Shown piece by piece: positions 42,761 through 51,854 of a stretch of DNA of 64,000 nt; the stretch's first letter is position 1, and each line of letters starts with the position of its first letter. The stretch is taken from assembly GCF_000717595.1 (NCBI RefSeq), contig NZ_JNZO01000037.1, positions 10,555-74,554 on the forward strand, in the 5' to 3' direction. Made by a program: the position numbers and the translations under genes. This DNA is from Streptomyces flavochromogenes (GTDB taxonomy: Bacteria > Actinomycetota > Actinomycetes > Streptomycetales > Streptomycetaceae). Below the pieces are notes generated by a model, which did not search any database, was not told where the DNA came from, and saw nothing but the letters and a program-made list of their open reading frames with translations.

Positions 42761-43525
42761 ACCGTCCCCCGCATGAGCACCTCGACCTCGACCGCGCCAC
42801 CGGAGCTTCGGCCGGCCCCTGGCAGGCCGGCCGTCATAGCGACCTTGGTCACGCGGCGTGCTTCTCTGGTGGGAAGACGGTGACGGCCCTTCTCGCCGAG
42901 TGGGACGACCGGTTGAGGCGACAGGGTGACCCGTGAATAGGTTCGGCTCTCATGTCGAAGACGGCCGGCCGGTGATGACGTCGCCACGCTGGTGGAGTCC
43001 GGGCAGAGCAATCAGATGTCCCTGACGGTGGTAACCGGGGGCGCTGTCATCACCGGCCGGCTGGGCGGAGGCGGTCGCGGCGGTGGCCCAGGTGTCGGCG
43101 ATACCGATGCGGGTGACCACGCCGTACTCGCCGGAGAAGCGGATCAGGCGGCGGCGCAGGGTCGTGATGCCCGTGACCCCGAGGGTGTGGGGGTGGGCGA
43201 GTTCCTCGTACGTCCGGGGCCGTCCCTCCCGGGTGGTGACCAGGTGTGACTGAGCGCCGGACTTGGCTCGGTGGGACGACTCCAATGCTCAACCTGCGGC
43301 GCACGTCAGAAGGTTGGCTCAAAGAGATGTGTCCTCACCCACGCGCTGATCCTGATCTTTCTGGACTTGCTGACTTCGCGGCTCGCTCCTCGGCGACCGT
43401 GGGGTTCGTCGGGCCGGCCTTGTCCGATCAGAAGGACTCCCGGTCCCGGAGAGCCGCAGGGTCCGATCGGGCTTCCTGAAGGACGAGGGCTCGACGGCAG
43501 CTCAAAAACGCGCGCCCCTCGGGGC
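42761..43525. other. Intergenic/decayed, nothing assignable
   Basis: Several short frames exist but none has a family match or ribosome site. A minus frame around 43000-43250 (LRRRLIRFSGEYGVVTRIGI) has some coding look and may be a remnant. I cannot name it. Confidence 0.35.
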
Positions 43526-44182
43526 TCACTGCCCGTGCAGGCCCCACTTGTCGAGCCCCGAGTACACAAGTGCCACGCGGCGCACGCGGCCGGAGAGGCA
43601 TTCCGCCTCGCCGTTGTGCAGCGCCACCAGCGAGTCCGAGCCCCGCCACCATGTGTCGACGATGCCCTGTACCTCTTCCACCGGCTCGAAGTCGTCCAGC
43701 GAGAGGCCCTCGACCTCGTCGCCGTGCAGTCTGGTGACCTGCTTGGCCCACTGGGAGGCGTGGTGGGTGAGCGCAAGCGATTCCACCCAGCCCTCGACAG
43801 ATGCGTGCAGCGGAGCCCACGTGTCGCCCCACAGGCCGAACTCGCCGTTCGGGCCGATCATGAAGGAGAAGGCGACCGACGCCCGCGGTTCGCCGCCCAC
43901 GAACCACCACCCGCCCCCGTGGGAGGGCTCGGGCACATCGGCGTAGAGGTAGCGGGGACCGCACTCGTACACCGGCGCCGGAGGGAGGACCAGGCCGCCC
44001 CAGCGCTCCTGGTACGCCACTGCCCGGTCGATGACCTCCCCAGGCACTCCCAGCGCGAGCCACCGCTCTCGGTACGGCTCCAGGGGCGTGGCGTCCGCCC
44101 TGACACCGTGGCTCGCGACGAAGGACCGCGCGCGCCGGGATAGTCCCTCGGGTATGGCGTCGCCGTGCAGGTGCAGGTTCAT
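43526..44182 (-). CDS. SUKH-like (SMI1/KNR4) protein
   Basis: A 218-residue protein. YQERWGGLVLPPAPVYECGP matches the opening helix and strand of SUKH domains, and GPNGEFGLWGDTWAPLHASV followed by EGWVESLALTHH matches their C-terminal strand-helix. SUKH proteins are common immunity proteins against polymorphic nuclease toxins. No toxin gene is adjacent, so this would be an orphan immunity gene. ATG 44182 is chosen because upstream residues are low complexity. The family call is moderately supported. Confidence 0.65.
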   Translation of the reverse strand: MNLHLHGDAIPEGLSRRARSFVASHGVRADATPLEPYRERWLALGVPGEVIDRAVAYQERWGGLVLPPAPVYECGPRYLYADVPEPSHGGGWWFVGGEPRASVAFSFMIGPNGEFGLWGDTWAPLHASVEGWVESLALTHHASQWAKQVTRLHGDEVEGLSLDDFEPVEEVQGIVDTWWRGSDSLVALHNGEAECLSGRVRRVALVYSGLDKWGLHGQ

Positions 44183-44422
44183 GATCACGACGTTACCCCC
44201 GTAGGACTGAGCGTTTTCCGCGCTCAAGGCACTGTGGCCGCCGGCGGCGGCTGCCACTGAGCACGACCCTGATACGGCCGGACAGCTCCCGTGCCCATTG
44301 GACGGATCCGGTGCTGAGCGACACCGATGGTGGCCGTGCACCGTACCCGACACCGGTGGATGACTCTTCGGCACAAGCACGAGCTGCATGGCCGAGGACC
44401 GAGACCGGTCGCTTGTCGCTCA

Positions 44423-44700
44423 GAGTGAGGAGGTGCAGGGGTGGTCGCACGGTTCGGGCTCGTCGGGTGGGCATGCGGCGAACGCAGCGCAGGAGTCCCG
44501 GTTCATCGGATCCGGCGGCGGCGGTCCTCCAGGGCAGGGCGTCCATGGCGTGCGCGCGTTCGTCGGTGGTGAAGGTGCCGATGGTCTGGTGGAGGTCCTC
44601 GGGGGCGGGTTCGTCCGGTGAGGCAGAGCCAGCCGATCGCTGCGGTCAGACGGACGTCGGGGGCCTGTGTCCCGTCTACCCATATCACCCAGTCCACCTG
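44423..44700 (-). pseudogene. Unrecognised frameshifted gene remnant
   Basis: The minus strand reads MDWVIWVDGTQAPDVRLTAA then IGWLCLT, and after a frameshift near 44610 DEPAPEDLHQTIGTFTTDER followed by AHAMDALPWRTAAAG. A third frame ends RDSCAAFAACPPDEPEP. The successive segments look like one protein broken by frameshifts. I do not recognise the family. Confidence 0.4.
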
Positions 44701-44702
44701 GG

Positions 44703-45072
44703 CCTGAGCACCCGGAACGTCCTCGAACCGCCGGTGCAGACCCGTCGGTGCAGACCCGCCACTGCGCCCGGGCTGATGCCCAGCCCCTCCGCGATCTGAG
44801 GGGGTCGGGACTCCTGAAGATAGAGCTTCACCTGCTGGTAGTTGATCGTGGCTCCGTAGTCCTGGGCCAGGCGCTCGTGGATCACTCTTCCCTTGAGCAG
44901 GATCTCGGACCTGAGCATGCGTCGATCAGCGGCGCGATCTGGCTCACCACCCGTCGAGGTTGCTGACCCGCTACTTCTCCCTCGGCGGCGCGACCGAAGC
45001 GAGGTCCTGGAGGTACTTGTCGACCGGCCGGCGGTTCAGCCCGGTCACCTTCGTGATCTCCCGCAGGCTCAT
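44703..45072 (-). pseudogene. IS21-family transposase (IstA) N-terminal remnant
   Basis: On the minus strand MSLREITKVTGLNRRPVDKY then LQD is the IstA helix-turn-helix. After a stop and frameshift the frame at 44918 gives ILLKGRVIHERLAQDYGATI then NYQQVKLYLQESRP, IAEGLGISPGAVAGLHRR. These match IS21 IstA proteins between the helix-turn-helix and the DDE domain. The catalytic part is gone. Confidence 0.7.
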
Positions 45073-45259
45073 TGCACCGGACTTGTACAGCGATCGGAAC
45101 CGCCTCAACTCCAGTCAGCGCTGCGGATCCAAGACCACCGTCAGCCGCCCTGCTGCCACCCCGAACCGCGGAAAGCAGCCACGCGGCCCCCACCCCATCA
45201 CCCCACCGAAACGGTGCGCTTTCATCCGTACGAGGTGGTGCCGTCACCCTGTACGCCGG

Positions 45260-45640
45260 CACGTGCACCTCGGAGCCCTCCCAGAGCGACATGAGGAGCT
45301 CGACCGCATCCGTGTCCGGCTGGACACGGTCCTGGCTGATCGTCCCGCAGGCCACGTCCAACTGGTCCGTCCCTCCGCGCACTGGCACCTGCTACGGCGA
45401 GCCCGACGACGCGCCGCCCAGCGACGCCGCCCGGCGGAGCCGGGCTCGTTTCCCCGTACCCGTGTCCTGGTGGCTCTGGAGTTCCTCGTCTGCCTGGACG
45501 AGCACAGCCTCGACCTGGGCGGACTTCGGCAAGACGGCCTCGAGCGCTGGCTGGACGCGGGCAACACTCGCACCTATGCGATCCGCGACTTTCTGTCCTG
45601 GACCACCAGCCGCGGCATCATCAAGGCTTCTCCACCAGCT
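45260..45640 (+). pseudogene. Tyrosine recombinase/integrase remnant
   Basis: The frame reads GALPERHEELDRIRVRLDTV, then ADRPAGHVQLVRPSAHWHLL then RRARRRAAQRR, and LVALEFLVCLDEHSLDLGGL, ERWLDAGNTRTYAIRDFLSW. This is the SAM-like N-terminal half of large streptomycete site-specific recombinases. The catalytic C-terminal half (R-K-HxxR-Y) is absent and no start is evident. It abuts the IS21 remnant head to head. Confidence 0.65.
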
Positions 45641-45768
45641 GGCGGAAGCACCCCACACCGGGTTGCCCTCACCCGCACCAACCGCGGCGAACCATGGCTC
45701 CTCCCCGGCCGGCCGACCTGTCAGCTCGCACCTCACCGCGACCAACTCAATCGCCGCGACGGCAACAG

Positions 45769-46158
45769 CTAGCGTGGCGTGCGGAGCAGTGCGGCTAGAG
45801 CCGTGGAGAGTTCCACCGGTTCCACGGGCAGGGTGATCACGGCGTCGGCGTGGCTCCATGTGGCCAGCCAGGCGTCTTGCGGCCGTCCGATCAGCAGCAG
45901 GACCGGCGGGCAGCGGAAGACCTCGTTCTTGATCTGCCAGCACACACCCATGCCGCCGATGGGGACGGCCTCGCCGTCCAGCACGCACGCGTCGATACGA
46001 CTTGTTTCCAATGCCAGCAGGACCGCGGGGAGCGTCGCGCATTCGATGAACGCGACCGGCGGAACATCGGACGCGGGGCGGCGTCCAGCGGCCAGGCGGA
46101 CCTGGTCCCGGGTGCGGGTGTTGCTGCTGTAGAGGAGGACCGAGACGCTTGAGGGCAT
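45769..46158 (-). CDS. Receiver-like protein without output domain
   Basis: A 129-residue protein of receiver fold: VSVLLYSSNTRTRDQVRLAA opens with a strand-helix but lacks the acidic pair. DACVLDGEAVPIGGMGVCWQ carries an Asp at the phosphosite position, and PPVLLLIGRPQDAWLATW follows. It resembles the conserved stand-alone actinobacterial receiver usually found near respiratory genes, so this may be an accessory paralogue. GGAGAAGCG precedes ATG 46158. Partner unknown. Confidence 0.7.
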   Translation of the reverse strand: MPSSVSVLLYSSNTRTRDQVRLAAGRRPASDVPPVAFIECATLPAVLLALETSRIDACVLDGEAVPIGGMGVCWQIKNEVFRCPPVLLLIGRPQDAWLATWSHADAVITLPVEPVELSTALAALLRTPR

Positions 46159-46221
46159 CGCTTCTCCGGCTGCGCATTGGCTGGGGCGGCGGGCCCGCCC
46201 GAGAGCTGACGAAACTCAGAT

Positions 46222-46246
46222 GTTCAAAGTTTCATAAATCGGGTAT
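46222..46246 (+). promoter_or_regulatory. SigB-like promoter
   Basis: GTTC (46222-46225) and GGGTAT (46241-46246) are separated by 15 bases in an AT-rich segment. This agrees with the streptomycete stress sigma factor pattern (G-T-rich -35, GGGTA(T/C) -10). It would start transcription about 50 bases before the small gene at 46300. Confidence 0.5.
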
Positions 46247-46299
46247 TCACGCATGTTCGGAACTAAACGGACTCCTGCTCCGTCTGTGCGGGCGGGAAG

Positions 46300-46548
46300 G
46301 TGAAGCGTCACGGCGGTGAGAACCCGATGACTCAGTGCAAGACCCCCGACTACCGCACCGGCCATCGCGGCCGGCACTGGACACACGCCCTGCGCTGCGC
46401 GCAGAAGGCCGGAGCCGTCGTCGTCACCGACGACACCGAAGAACCGGTGGCCTACGCCCACGAAAGCTCCGGACCCGGCCGCTTCCGTCCCTGGATCACC
46501 GAGACAGGATCCCGCTACGACAGCCACGACGTACACCCCGAGTGGTAG
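46300..46548 (+). CDS. Small hypothetical stress-type protein
   Basis: An 82-residue protein from GTG 46300, or 73 residues from ATG 46327; neither start has a decisive ribosome site. The sequence TGHRGRHWTHALRCAQKAGA then VVVTDDTEEPVAYAHESSG is compact, polar and His/Arg-rich with one Cys pair (QCKTPD, LRCAQ). No family is recognised. The SigB-like promoter upstream suggests stress induction. Confidence 0.55.
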   Translation: MKRHGGENPMTQCKTPDYRTGHRGRHWTHALRCAQKAGAVVVTDDTEEPVAYAHESSGPGRFRPWITETGSRYDSHDVHPEW

Positions 46549-46934
46549 TAGCGAGCCGGCCCGGCCGCCTGAGAGACGTGAAGGTGCGGCAGAGCCCGTG
46601 TGCCCAATCTTGCCGTCCTGCGCGCCGCGGCATCGCCCTCGCCTGACGCACCTGGGCGACACCTGCCCCGAATTGAGCTCGGACACAAGCGCGCAGAGTT
46701 CGATGCGGAGGTGCCGGCCGACGCCGATGGTGCGCTCAGGCGGGCCCGCAGCCGGTGCCCAAGCTGCGGCGCAGCAGCCTCGGATCTTGGAGCTGCTGCG
46801 CGCACAGGAGGCTTCCGTGGAAGAGCTTTTCGACGCGCTGTTGGACGAGCCGGGCTTCCCTGAAGCCGTCCACTCCGCACCGCAGCCCGTCCGTCCGTTC
46901 CGGAAACGGCCCCGACCGGGCCCGGGCACGCTTT

Positions 46935-47309
46935 GTCGGCCGACTGTCGCTTCTGCTTCCCTCTGCGCCGGGGTGGCGGCCTCGCGGGCCGTGAGGCTGC
47001 GGTGGTGGCGACGCAGGAGGAGCAGGGCCGTGGCCACGAGGCCGGTGAGGAGGCCGAGCCAGACGTCGGTGGTGTCGAGGCCGGTGAGGCGGCCGAAGAT
47101 CCAGGCGGGGGCAGCGCGATGAGCCGGCGGCCGATGAGGGTGACGTGGAAGCCGTTCTTGGTGTCGTCGAGACCGCGCAGCAAGCCGACGCCGACATTCG
47201 CACCCGCGCCCGCGAGCTCGTCGACCAGGGCGCCCCGATCGGCTGTGGCCGCATCGTCGTTCTCGCGGACCAGCTCGAGGAGGCCCAGCGCATCAACGTT
47301 GAACACCAT
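46935..47309 (-). pseudogene. Frameshifted membrane-protein remnant
   Basis: The minus frame from 47309 reads MVFNVDALGLLELVRENDDA to NGFHVTLIGRRLIALPP. After a frameshift near 47105 it continues AWIFGRLTGLDTTDVWLGLL then TGLVATALLLLRRHHRSL, a transmembrane helix with a basic tail. Together they look like one small membrane protein. Family unknown. The rest of 46549-47486 has no supported gene. Confidence 0.45.
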
Positions 47310-47486
47310 CGCGGCGGCGAGGCAACGAATCCCACGGCCGCGGCTTGACCTGGGGCGCGCCTGCCGCTTCTCGGCGGGCCTGCCCGCGCCGGCCCAAGGC
47401 GCGCGACGTGTACTCGTTTCCTGTGGTGACAGGCTGTGCGGGCGTGTACCGTCCCTGTTAGCTGTCGTGGTTCGGAAGTTCCCATT

Positions 47487-47571
47487 GCCCATGCCTTCGG
47501 CGTGGGCGCTTTGCTGTGCTGTGCCGCAGGAACCAGGGCGATCACCTCCGTCTTCCGCAGGGTGCGGGAGG
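47487..47571 (+). promoter_or_regulatory. Structured 5' leader of the cold-shock gene
   Basis: GCCCATGCC-TTC-GGCGTGGGC (47487-47507) is a 9-bp hairpin with one wobble. Downstream GATCACCTCC (47540-47549) equals the 3' end of 16S rRNA and can pair with GGAGG at 47567-47571, just before the coding region. Such an anti-Shine-Dalgarno element may control translation by temperature. Confidence 0.5.
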
Positions 47572-47596
47572 CGTTCATCGACTGGAAGGCATGGAT

Positions 47597-47800
47597 ATGG
47601 CTACCGGAACTGTGAAGTGGTTCAACGCGGAGAAGGGCTTCGGCTTCATCGCCCAGGACGGCGGCGGCCCGGACGTCTTCGCTCACTACTCGGCGATCAA
47701 CTCCTCGGGCTTCCGTGAGCTCCAGGAAGGCCAGACCGTCACGTTCGACGTCACCCAGGGCCAGAAGGGCCCCCAGGCCGAGAACATCAACCTGGCCTGA
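47597..47800 (+). CDS. Cold-shock protein, CspA family
   Basis: A 67-residue single OB-fold RNA chaperone. RNP1 is KGFGFIAQ and RNP2 DVFAHYSAI, with [16 protein letters not shown] at the start. ATG 47597 is preferred over in-frame ATG 47591 since GGAAGG is 7 bases upstream of the former. It melts RNA structure at low temperature and often regulates its own leader. Length and residues are canonical. Confidence 0.96.
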   Translation: MATGTVKWFNAEKGFGFIAQDGGGPDVFAHYSAINSSGFRELQEGQTVTFDVTQGQKGPQAENINLA

Positions 47801-48162
47801 CCCTTCCCGCCCCATGGGCAGCTGAGCCTGCCCCCGAGGCCCCGTTCCTTCAGGTTCATTCCGAAGAGGAGCAGGGCCTCCGTGCTTTCCTGCACGTCCT
47901 GGCCTCGGACTCCTGGCCCGATCAGGGAGCACGTAACTCGTGGGTGGCTTCAAGAGCGCTCGTTCACGACTTGAGGCACGACAGAACAGACAGTCATCGC
48001 AGGCAGGGTGACCGAATCCTCCAGAGCGGGTATGCGGTGATGGGCTCCCGCGCGTATGCCGGCCGCGCGCTCCCGCGGCGGGCGGGGCTGTCGCGTGGCG
48101 CGTCTGAGAACCATGACGGTGGTGGCGCGGTACGGCCGAAAGGTCTGAACCCATACCGGGAA
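47801..48162. other. Intergenic between convergent csp and desaturase genes
   Basis: No gene is supported. GGGCAG-CTGAGC-CTGCCC (47816-47833) is a short imperfect hairpin just after the csp stop and could end its transcript. Confidence 0.4.
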
Positions 48163-49281
48163 TCAAGCCGCGACGGATTCCTGCTCCCTGTCCGGCGTCT
48201 TGATCTTGGGCTTCTTGTTCGGCAGAGAGAGCCGGAAGACCTTGTGCCACGCGGAGAACACCTGCTTGGGCAGCGGGCCGGTGACGTACTCCAGCTCGTA
48301 CTTCTCGAACAGCGCGCGCACCTTCACTGCGACCTCGGCGTACCGGTTGCTCGGCAGGTCGGGGAACAGGTGGTGCTCGATCTGGTGCGACAGGTTGCCG
48401 GTCATGAAGTGCATGGCCCTGCCGCCGCTGATGTTCGCCGAACCCATCATCTGGCGCAGGTACCACTGGCCGCGCGTCTCGCCCTTGATCGACCGGCGCT
48501 CGAAGACCTGCACGCCCTCGGGGAAGTGCCCGCACATGATCACCGAGTGGGACCAGACGTTGCGGACCAGATTCGCGGTGAACGTGGCGGCGAGCGTGGT
48601 GAGGAACGACGGGCCCGACAGCAGTGGGTGGATCACGTAGTCCTTGAGCACCTGCTTGCGGATCTTGCGGCCCACGGCCTTGGCCCGCGCGCGGAACTCC
48701 GGGTTCTTGCGGCGGCGCTTGTGCAGGTTCTTGCCGAGCTCCAGGTCGTACGCTGCGATGCCGTACTCGAAGAAGCAGGCGTTGATGAAGTTCCACAGCG
48801 GCTGGCCGAGGTGGAACGGGTGCCACTTCTGGTCCTCGTCGACACGCATGATGCCGTAGCCGAGGTCGTTGTCCTTGCCGATCACATTGGTGTACGTGTG
48901 GTGCAGCTCGTTGTGCGAGTGCTTCCACTGCTCGGACGGCGAGACGTGATCCCACTCCCAGGTGGTGGAGTGAATCTTCGGATCTCGCATCCAGTCCCAC
49001 TGGCCGTGCAGGACGTTGTGACCGATCTCCATGTTGTCCATGATCTTCGCCACGGACAGACCGGCGGTGCCGAGCAGCCACGCGGGCGGAAAGATCGAGA
49101 ACAGCAACACGCCCCTGCTGACCAGCTCGAGCTTGCGCTGCGCCGAGATGACCCTACGGATGTAGGCGGCGTCCTTCTCGCCGCGGCCGGCGATCACCTC
49201 GTCGCGGATCGCGTCCAGCTCGCGGCCAAGCTCCTCGATCTGCTCCGCGGTCAGGTGGGCGGTGGGGTCGATGGCGGTCAA
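48163..49281 (-). CDS. Membrane fatty acid (acyl-CoA/lipid) desaturase
   Basis: A 372-residue di-iron desaturase. The three His boxes are GHNVLHGQW, HSHNELHHTY and HQIEHHLFPDL. Hydrophobic segments are near residues 55-80 and 200-230. TTG 49281 with AGGAGC upstream is chosen; the longer frame overlaps the upstream reductase and lacks a start. It introduces a double bond into acyl chains using electrons from the reductase gene seven bases upstream. Front-end HxxHH with Gln in box three suggests the linoleoyl-CoA/DesA3-like group. Confidence 0.93.
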   Translation of the reverse strand: MTAIDPTAHLTAEQIEELGRELDAIRDEVIAGRGEKDAAYIRRVISAQRKLELVSRGVLLFSIFPPAWLLGTAGLSVAKIMDNMEIGHNVLHGQWDWMRDPKIHSTTWEWDHVSPSEQWKHSHNELHHTYTNVIGKDNDLGYGIMRVDEDQKWHPFHLGQPLWNFINACFFEYGIAAYDLELGKNLHKRRRKNPEFRARAKAVGRKIRKQVLKDYVIHPLLSGPSFLTTLAATFTANLVRNVWSHSVIMCGHFPEGVQVFERRSIKGETRGQWYLRQMMGSANISGGRAMHFMTGNLSHQIEHHLFPDLPSNRYAEVAVKVRALFEKYELEYVTGPLPKQVFSAWHKVFRLSLPNKKPKIKTPDREQESVAA

Positions 49282-49288
49282 GGTGCTC

Positions 49289-50347
49289 CTACCGTTCGAT
49301 GTCGCAGGGGCCCGCCGCGGCGGACACGCAGGTCTGGATGAGGACGCCCGGCTCGGCCTCGGTGATCTCGCCGGTGCGCAGGTCCCGGACGGCGCCCGCC
49401 TTGAGCGGCGTGACGCAGCCGAAGCAGATGCCCATGCGGCACCCGGAGGGCATGAGCACGCCGGCCTCCTCGCCGACGTCCAGCAACGGCGTGGCACCGT
49501 CCGCGTCGACGGTCCTGCCGGTGGCGCTGAACGTGACCTCACCGCCGTCGCCACCGGCGACGACGATGCCGGGGCGGAAGCGTTCGGTATGCAGGCGCTC
49601 TGGCACGCCATGCACGCTCCAGTGTCCTTCGGCGGCGTCGAGCAGGCCCGCGGGCCCGCAAGCCCAGGCCTCGCGGTCGGCCCAGTCGGGCACGATCTCG
49701 TCGAGACGGGCGATGTCGAGCATGCCGTCTGTGTCGGTGTGGACCTCCGTGAGCCGCAGCTTCCTGTCCGCGACCAGGTCGTGCAGTTCGTTGCGGAAGA
49801 TCACGTCTTGCGGCTGTGGCGCGCAGTGGACCATGACGACGTCGTCGAACTCGATGTCGCGCAGCATGCCCATCACGGGCGTGATGCCACTGCCGGCCGT
49901 CAGGAACAGCACCTTGGCGGGCTTGGCCTGCGGCAGCACGAAGTCACCGGTCGGCTGGTCGAGCTGGATCAGCGTGCCCGGTTTGGCCCTGCGGACCAGG
50001 TAGTTGCTGACCTTGCCGTCCGGGATCGCCTTCACGGTGATCGTGACGCGGCCGTCCTGGCGGTTCGTCGGCGAGGTGACGGAGTAGGCACGCCACAGGC
50101 GCACCCCGTCGACGTCGACCCCGATCCGCATGTACTGACCGGCTGTGTGGCCGCGCCAGCCCCGTCCCGGCCTGATCACGACAGTTGCAGCGTCACCCGT
50201 CTCGGGCTGCACGGCCTCGATGCGCCCGCGCAGGTCAGCGCCCGCACGCAGCGGGCTGATCAGGTCGAGGTAGTCCGACGGCAGGAGCGGCGTCGTGACC
50301 ATCTCCAGCAGTTTCCACGCCCTGCTGCGGAGGGCTGCACTCGTCAT
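49289..50347 (-). CDS. Ferredoxin reductase with FAD, NAD(P) and 2Fe-2S domains
   Basis: A 352-residue electron-transfer protein. The FAD domain has RLWRAYSVTSP, the NAD domain VLFLTAGSGITPVMGML and EAWACGPAGLLDAA. The C-terminal plant-type ferredoxin has CRMGICFGC and a distant Cys in IQTCVSAAAG. It passes electrons from NAD(P)H to the desaturase encoded immediately downstream. It is the first gene of a two-gene operon divergent from a PucR-type regulator. Confidence 0.93.
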   Translation of the reverse strand: MTSAALRSRAWKLLEMVTTPLLPSDYLDLISPLRAGADLRGRIEAVQPETGDAATVVIRPGRGWRGHTAGQYMRIGVDVDGVRLWRAYSVTSPTNRQDGRVTITVKAIPDGKVSNYLVRRAKPGTLIQLDQPTGDFVLPQAKPAKVLFLTAGSGITPVMGMLRDIEFDDVVMVHCAPQPQDVIFRNELHDLVADRKLRLTEVHTDTDGMLDIARLDEIVPDWADREAWACGPAGLLDAAEGHWSVHGVPERLHTERFRPGIVVAGGDGGEVTFSATGRTVDADGATPLLDVGEEAGVLMPSGCRMGICFGCVTPLKAGAVRDLRTGEITEAEPGVLIQTCVSAAAGPCDIER

Positions 50348-50413
50348 GACTCCAGCTTGCTGCGCCTCAGGGGGTAAAGTCCTGACCGGAGGACGTGAAT
50401 CTGATCAGTGAAA

Positions 50414-50430
50414 TTGTTCGCAGGGAACAA
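50414..50430. promoter_or_regulatory. Perfect inverted repeat TTGTTC-N5-GAACAA
   Basis: TTGTTC (50414-50419) and GAACAA (50425-50430) lie four bases before the GTG start of the PucR-type gene. A second repeat GTCCT-N6-AGGAC is at 50379-50394, nearer the reductase start. Both are in the 86-base divergent region and are candidate operators for the adjacent regulator. Confidence 0.55.
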
Positions 50431-50433
50431 AAC

Positions 50434-51573
50434 GTGAGCCATGCAATTCGGAGGGCCAGCGGACTGGCCCTGGACGAGACGACGGTCACCGCACTGAGGG
50501 CCGCGCTGAAGACCACCGCCGACGAAGTCGTCCAAGCGATCATCGACGAGGTCCCTCCCTACGCCAACGCCCTTTCGGGCCGCATGGGCGCCACCATCCG
50601 CCGCGCCGTCCGCACCGCCCTGGGGCACTACCTGGACCTCGCGAGCGGGAACGCCACAGGCGGCGACGCCGGTGACGCAGCCTACGAGCTGGGCCGCGGC
50701 GAGGTGCGCTCCGGCCGTTCGATGGACGCCCTGCTCAGCGCATACCGCGTCGGCGCCCGCGTGGCCTGGCGATGCCTGGCAGCGGGTGCCGTACCCGCAG
50801 GTCTGCCCGCCGCCGAGGTCGCCAAGTTCGCCGAGCTGACCTTCGCCTACATCGACGAGCTCTCCGCCGCGAGCGCCGCCGGCCACGCAGACGAACTGGC
50901 CGCCCGTGGCAGGGCCCACGAGCGCCACCTGGAACACCTGGCCCGCGACCTCCTCGCCGGCGCCAGCCCGGACGTGCTGCTGGCCTCTGTTCAACGGGCC
51001 GGGTGGCATCCTCCGCTTTCGCTGACCGCGGTCCTGCTGCCCGCCGTCCAGGCCCGGCCGGCCTACCGCGCGCTCGACCCGAGCACCCTCGTCCTCGACG
51101 ACCTGCCGGACGCCACCGGTGTCCTGCTCGTCCCCGATGCCGACCGATCACATCTCGTGCGGCAGCTAACCGACCGCACCGCCGTGATCGGCCCGGCCCG
51201 GCCATGGACTCGTGCATCCGCCTCGTACGCACGAGCCGTACGCGCGCGCTCCCTCTCCTCTGATATTCGCGACACCGAGGACCACCTGCCCGAGCTGGTG
51301 CTGAGTGCCGACATGGACGCGTTCGCAGACCTGCGTGCCCGAGCCCTCGCACCGCTGCGGACCCTGCCTGTAGCGACCGCGCGGCGACTGGAAGAGACGT
51401 TGCGGGCGTGGCTGCTGTACCAGGGCAGGCGGGACGAAGTGGCGGCGGCGTTGTTCGTCCATCCCCAGACGGTCCGGTACCGGATGTCGCAGCTGCGGGA
51501 GCTGTTTCCGGATCTCGCATCGCCGCACCGGGTCCTTGAACTGACGCTGGCGGTCGGTCTTCGGGCCAGCTGA
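50434..51573 (+). CDS. PucR-family transcriptional regulator
   Basis: A 379-residue protein. The N-terminal helical domain (ALSGRMGATIRRAVRTALGH) is the PucR-associated RsbT-like region, and the C-terminal PucR helix-turn-helix is VAAALFVHPQTVRYRMSQLR then ELFPDL. GTG 50434 has AGGGA nine bases upstream and leaves the inverted repeat outside the gene; an in-frame GTG at 50395 is the alternative. Divergent position suggests control of the desaturase/reductase operon, perhaps in response to membrane fluidity. Confidence 0.85.
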   Translation: MSHAIRRASGLALDETTVTALRAALKTTADEVVQAIIDEVPPYANALSGRMGATIRRAVRTALGHYLDLASGNATGGDAGDAAYELGRGEVRSGRSMDALLSAYRVGARVAWRCLAAGAVPAGLPAAEVAKFAELTFAYIDELSAASAAGHADELAARGRAHERHLEHLARDLLAGASPDVLLASVQRAGWHPPLSLTAVLLPAVQARPAYRALDPSTLVLDDLPDATGVLLVPDADRSHLVRQLTDRTAVIGPARPWTRASASYARAVRARSLSSDIRDTEDHLPELVLSADMDAFADLRARALAPLRTLPVATARRLEETLRAWLLYQGRRDEVAAALFVHPQTVRYRMSQLRELFPDLASPHRVLELTLAVGLRAS

Positions 51574-51849
51574 CGCGTCCTTCGACCATCCACGACCGCG
51601 TCCGCGAGCAGCCTCATGCAGGGCAAGGTGTGAACGCCTCCCAGCCCATGGGTGGTCCGGGAACGCGTCCTGCCTGGACTCCCGTCTGGACCTCGACGAA
51701 GGCGCATCGTTGATGGACCGCGCCCACGACGAAGCGGTGGGCCTGGCCCGTACGCTGCGGGAGCCGGTCGAGGGTGAAGCCGTCGAGGTCTTCCAGCACG
51801 GTGAGATACGGCTGGCTTCCCCAACAAGGACAAGGTCGACGACTGATCC
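51574..51849. other. Intergenic left of the IS
   Basis: No gene is supported. A minus frame VLEDLDGFTLDRLPQRTGQA has some coding look but no context. The IS terminal repeat begins at 51850. Confidence 0.35.
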
Positions 51850-51854
51850 AGCTT

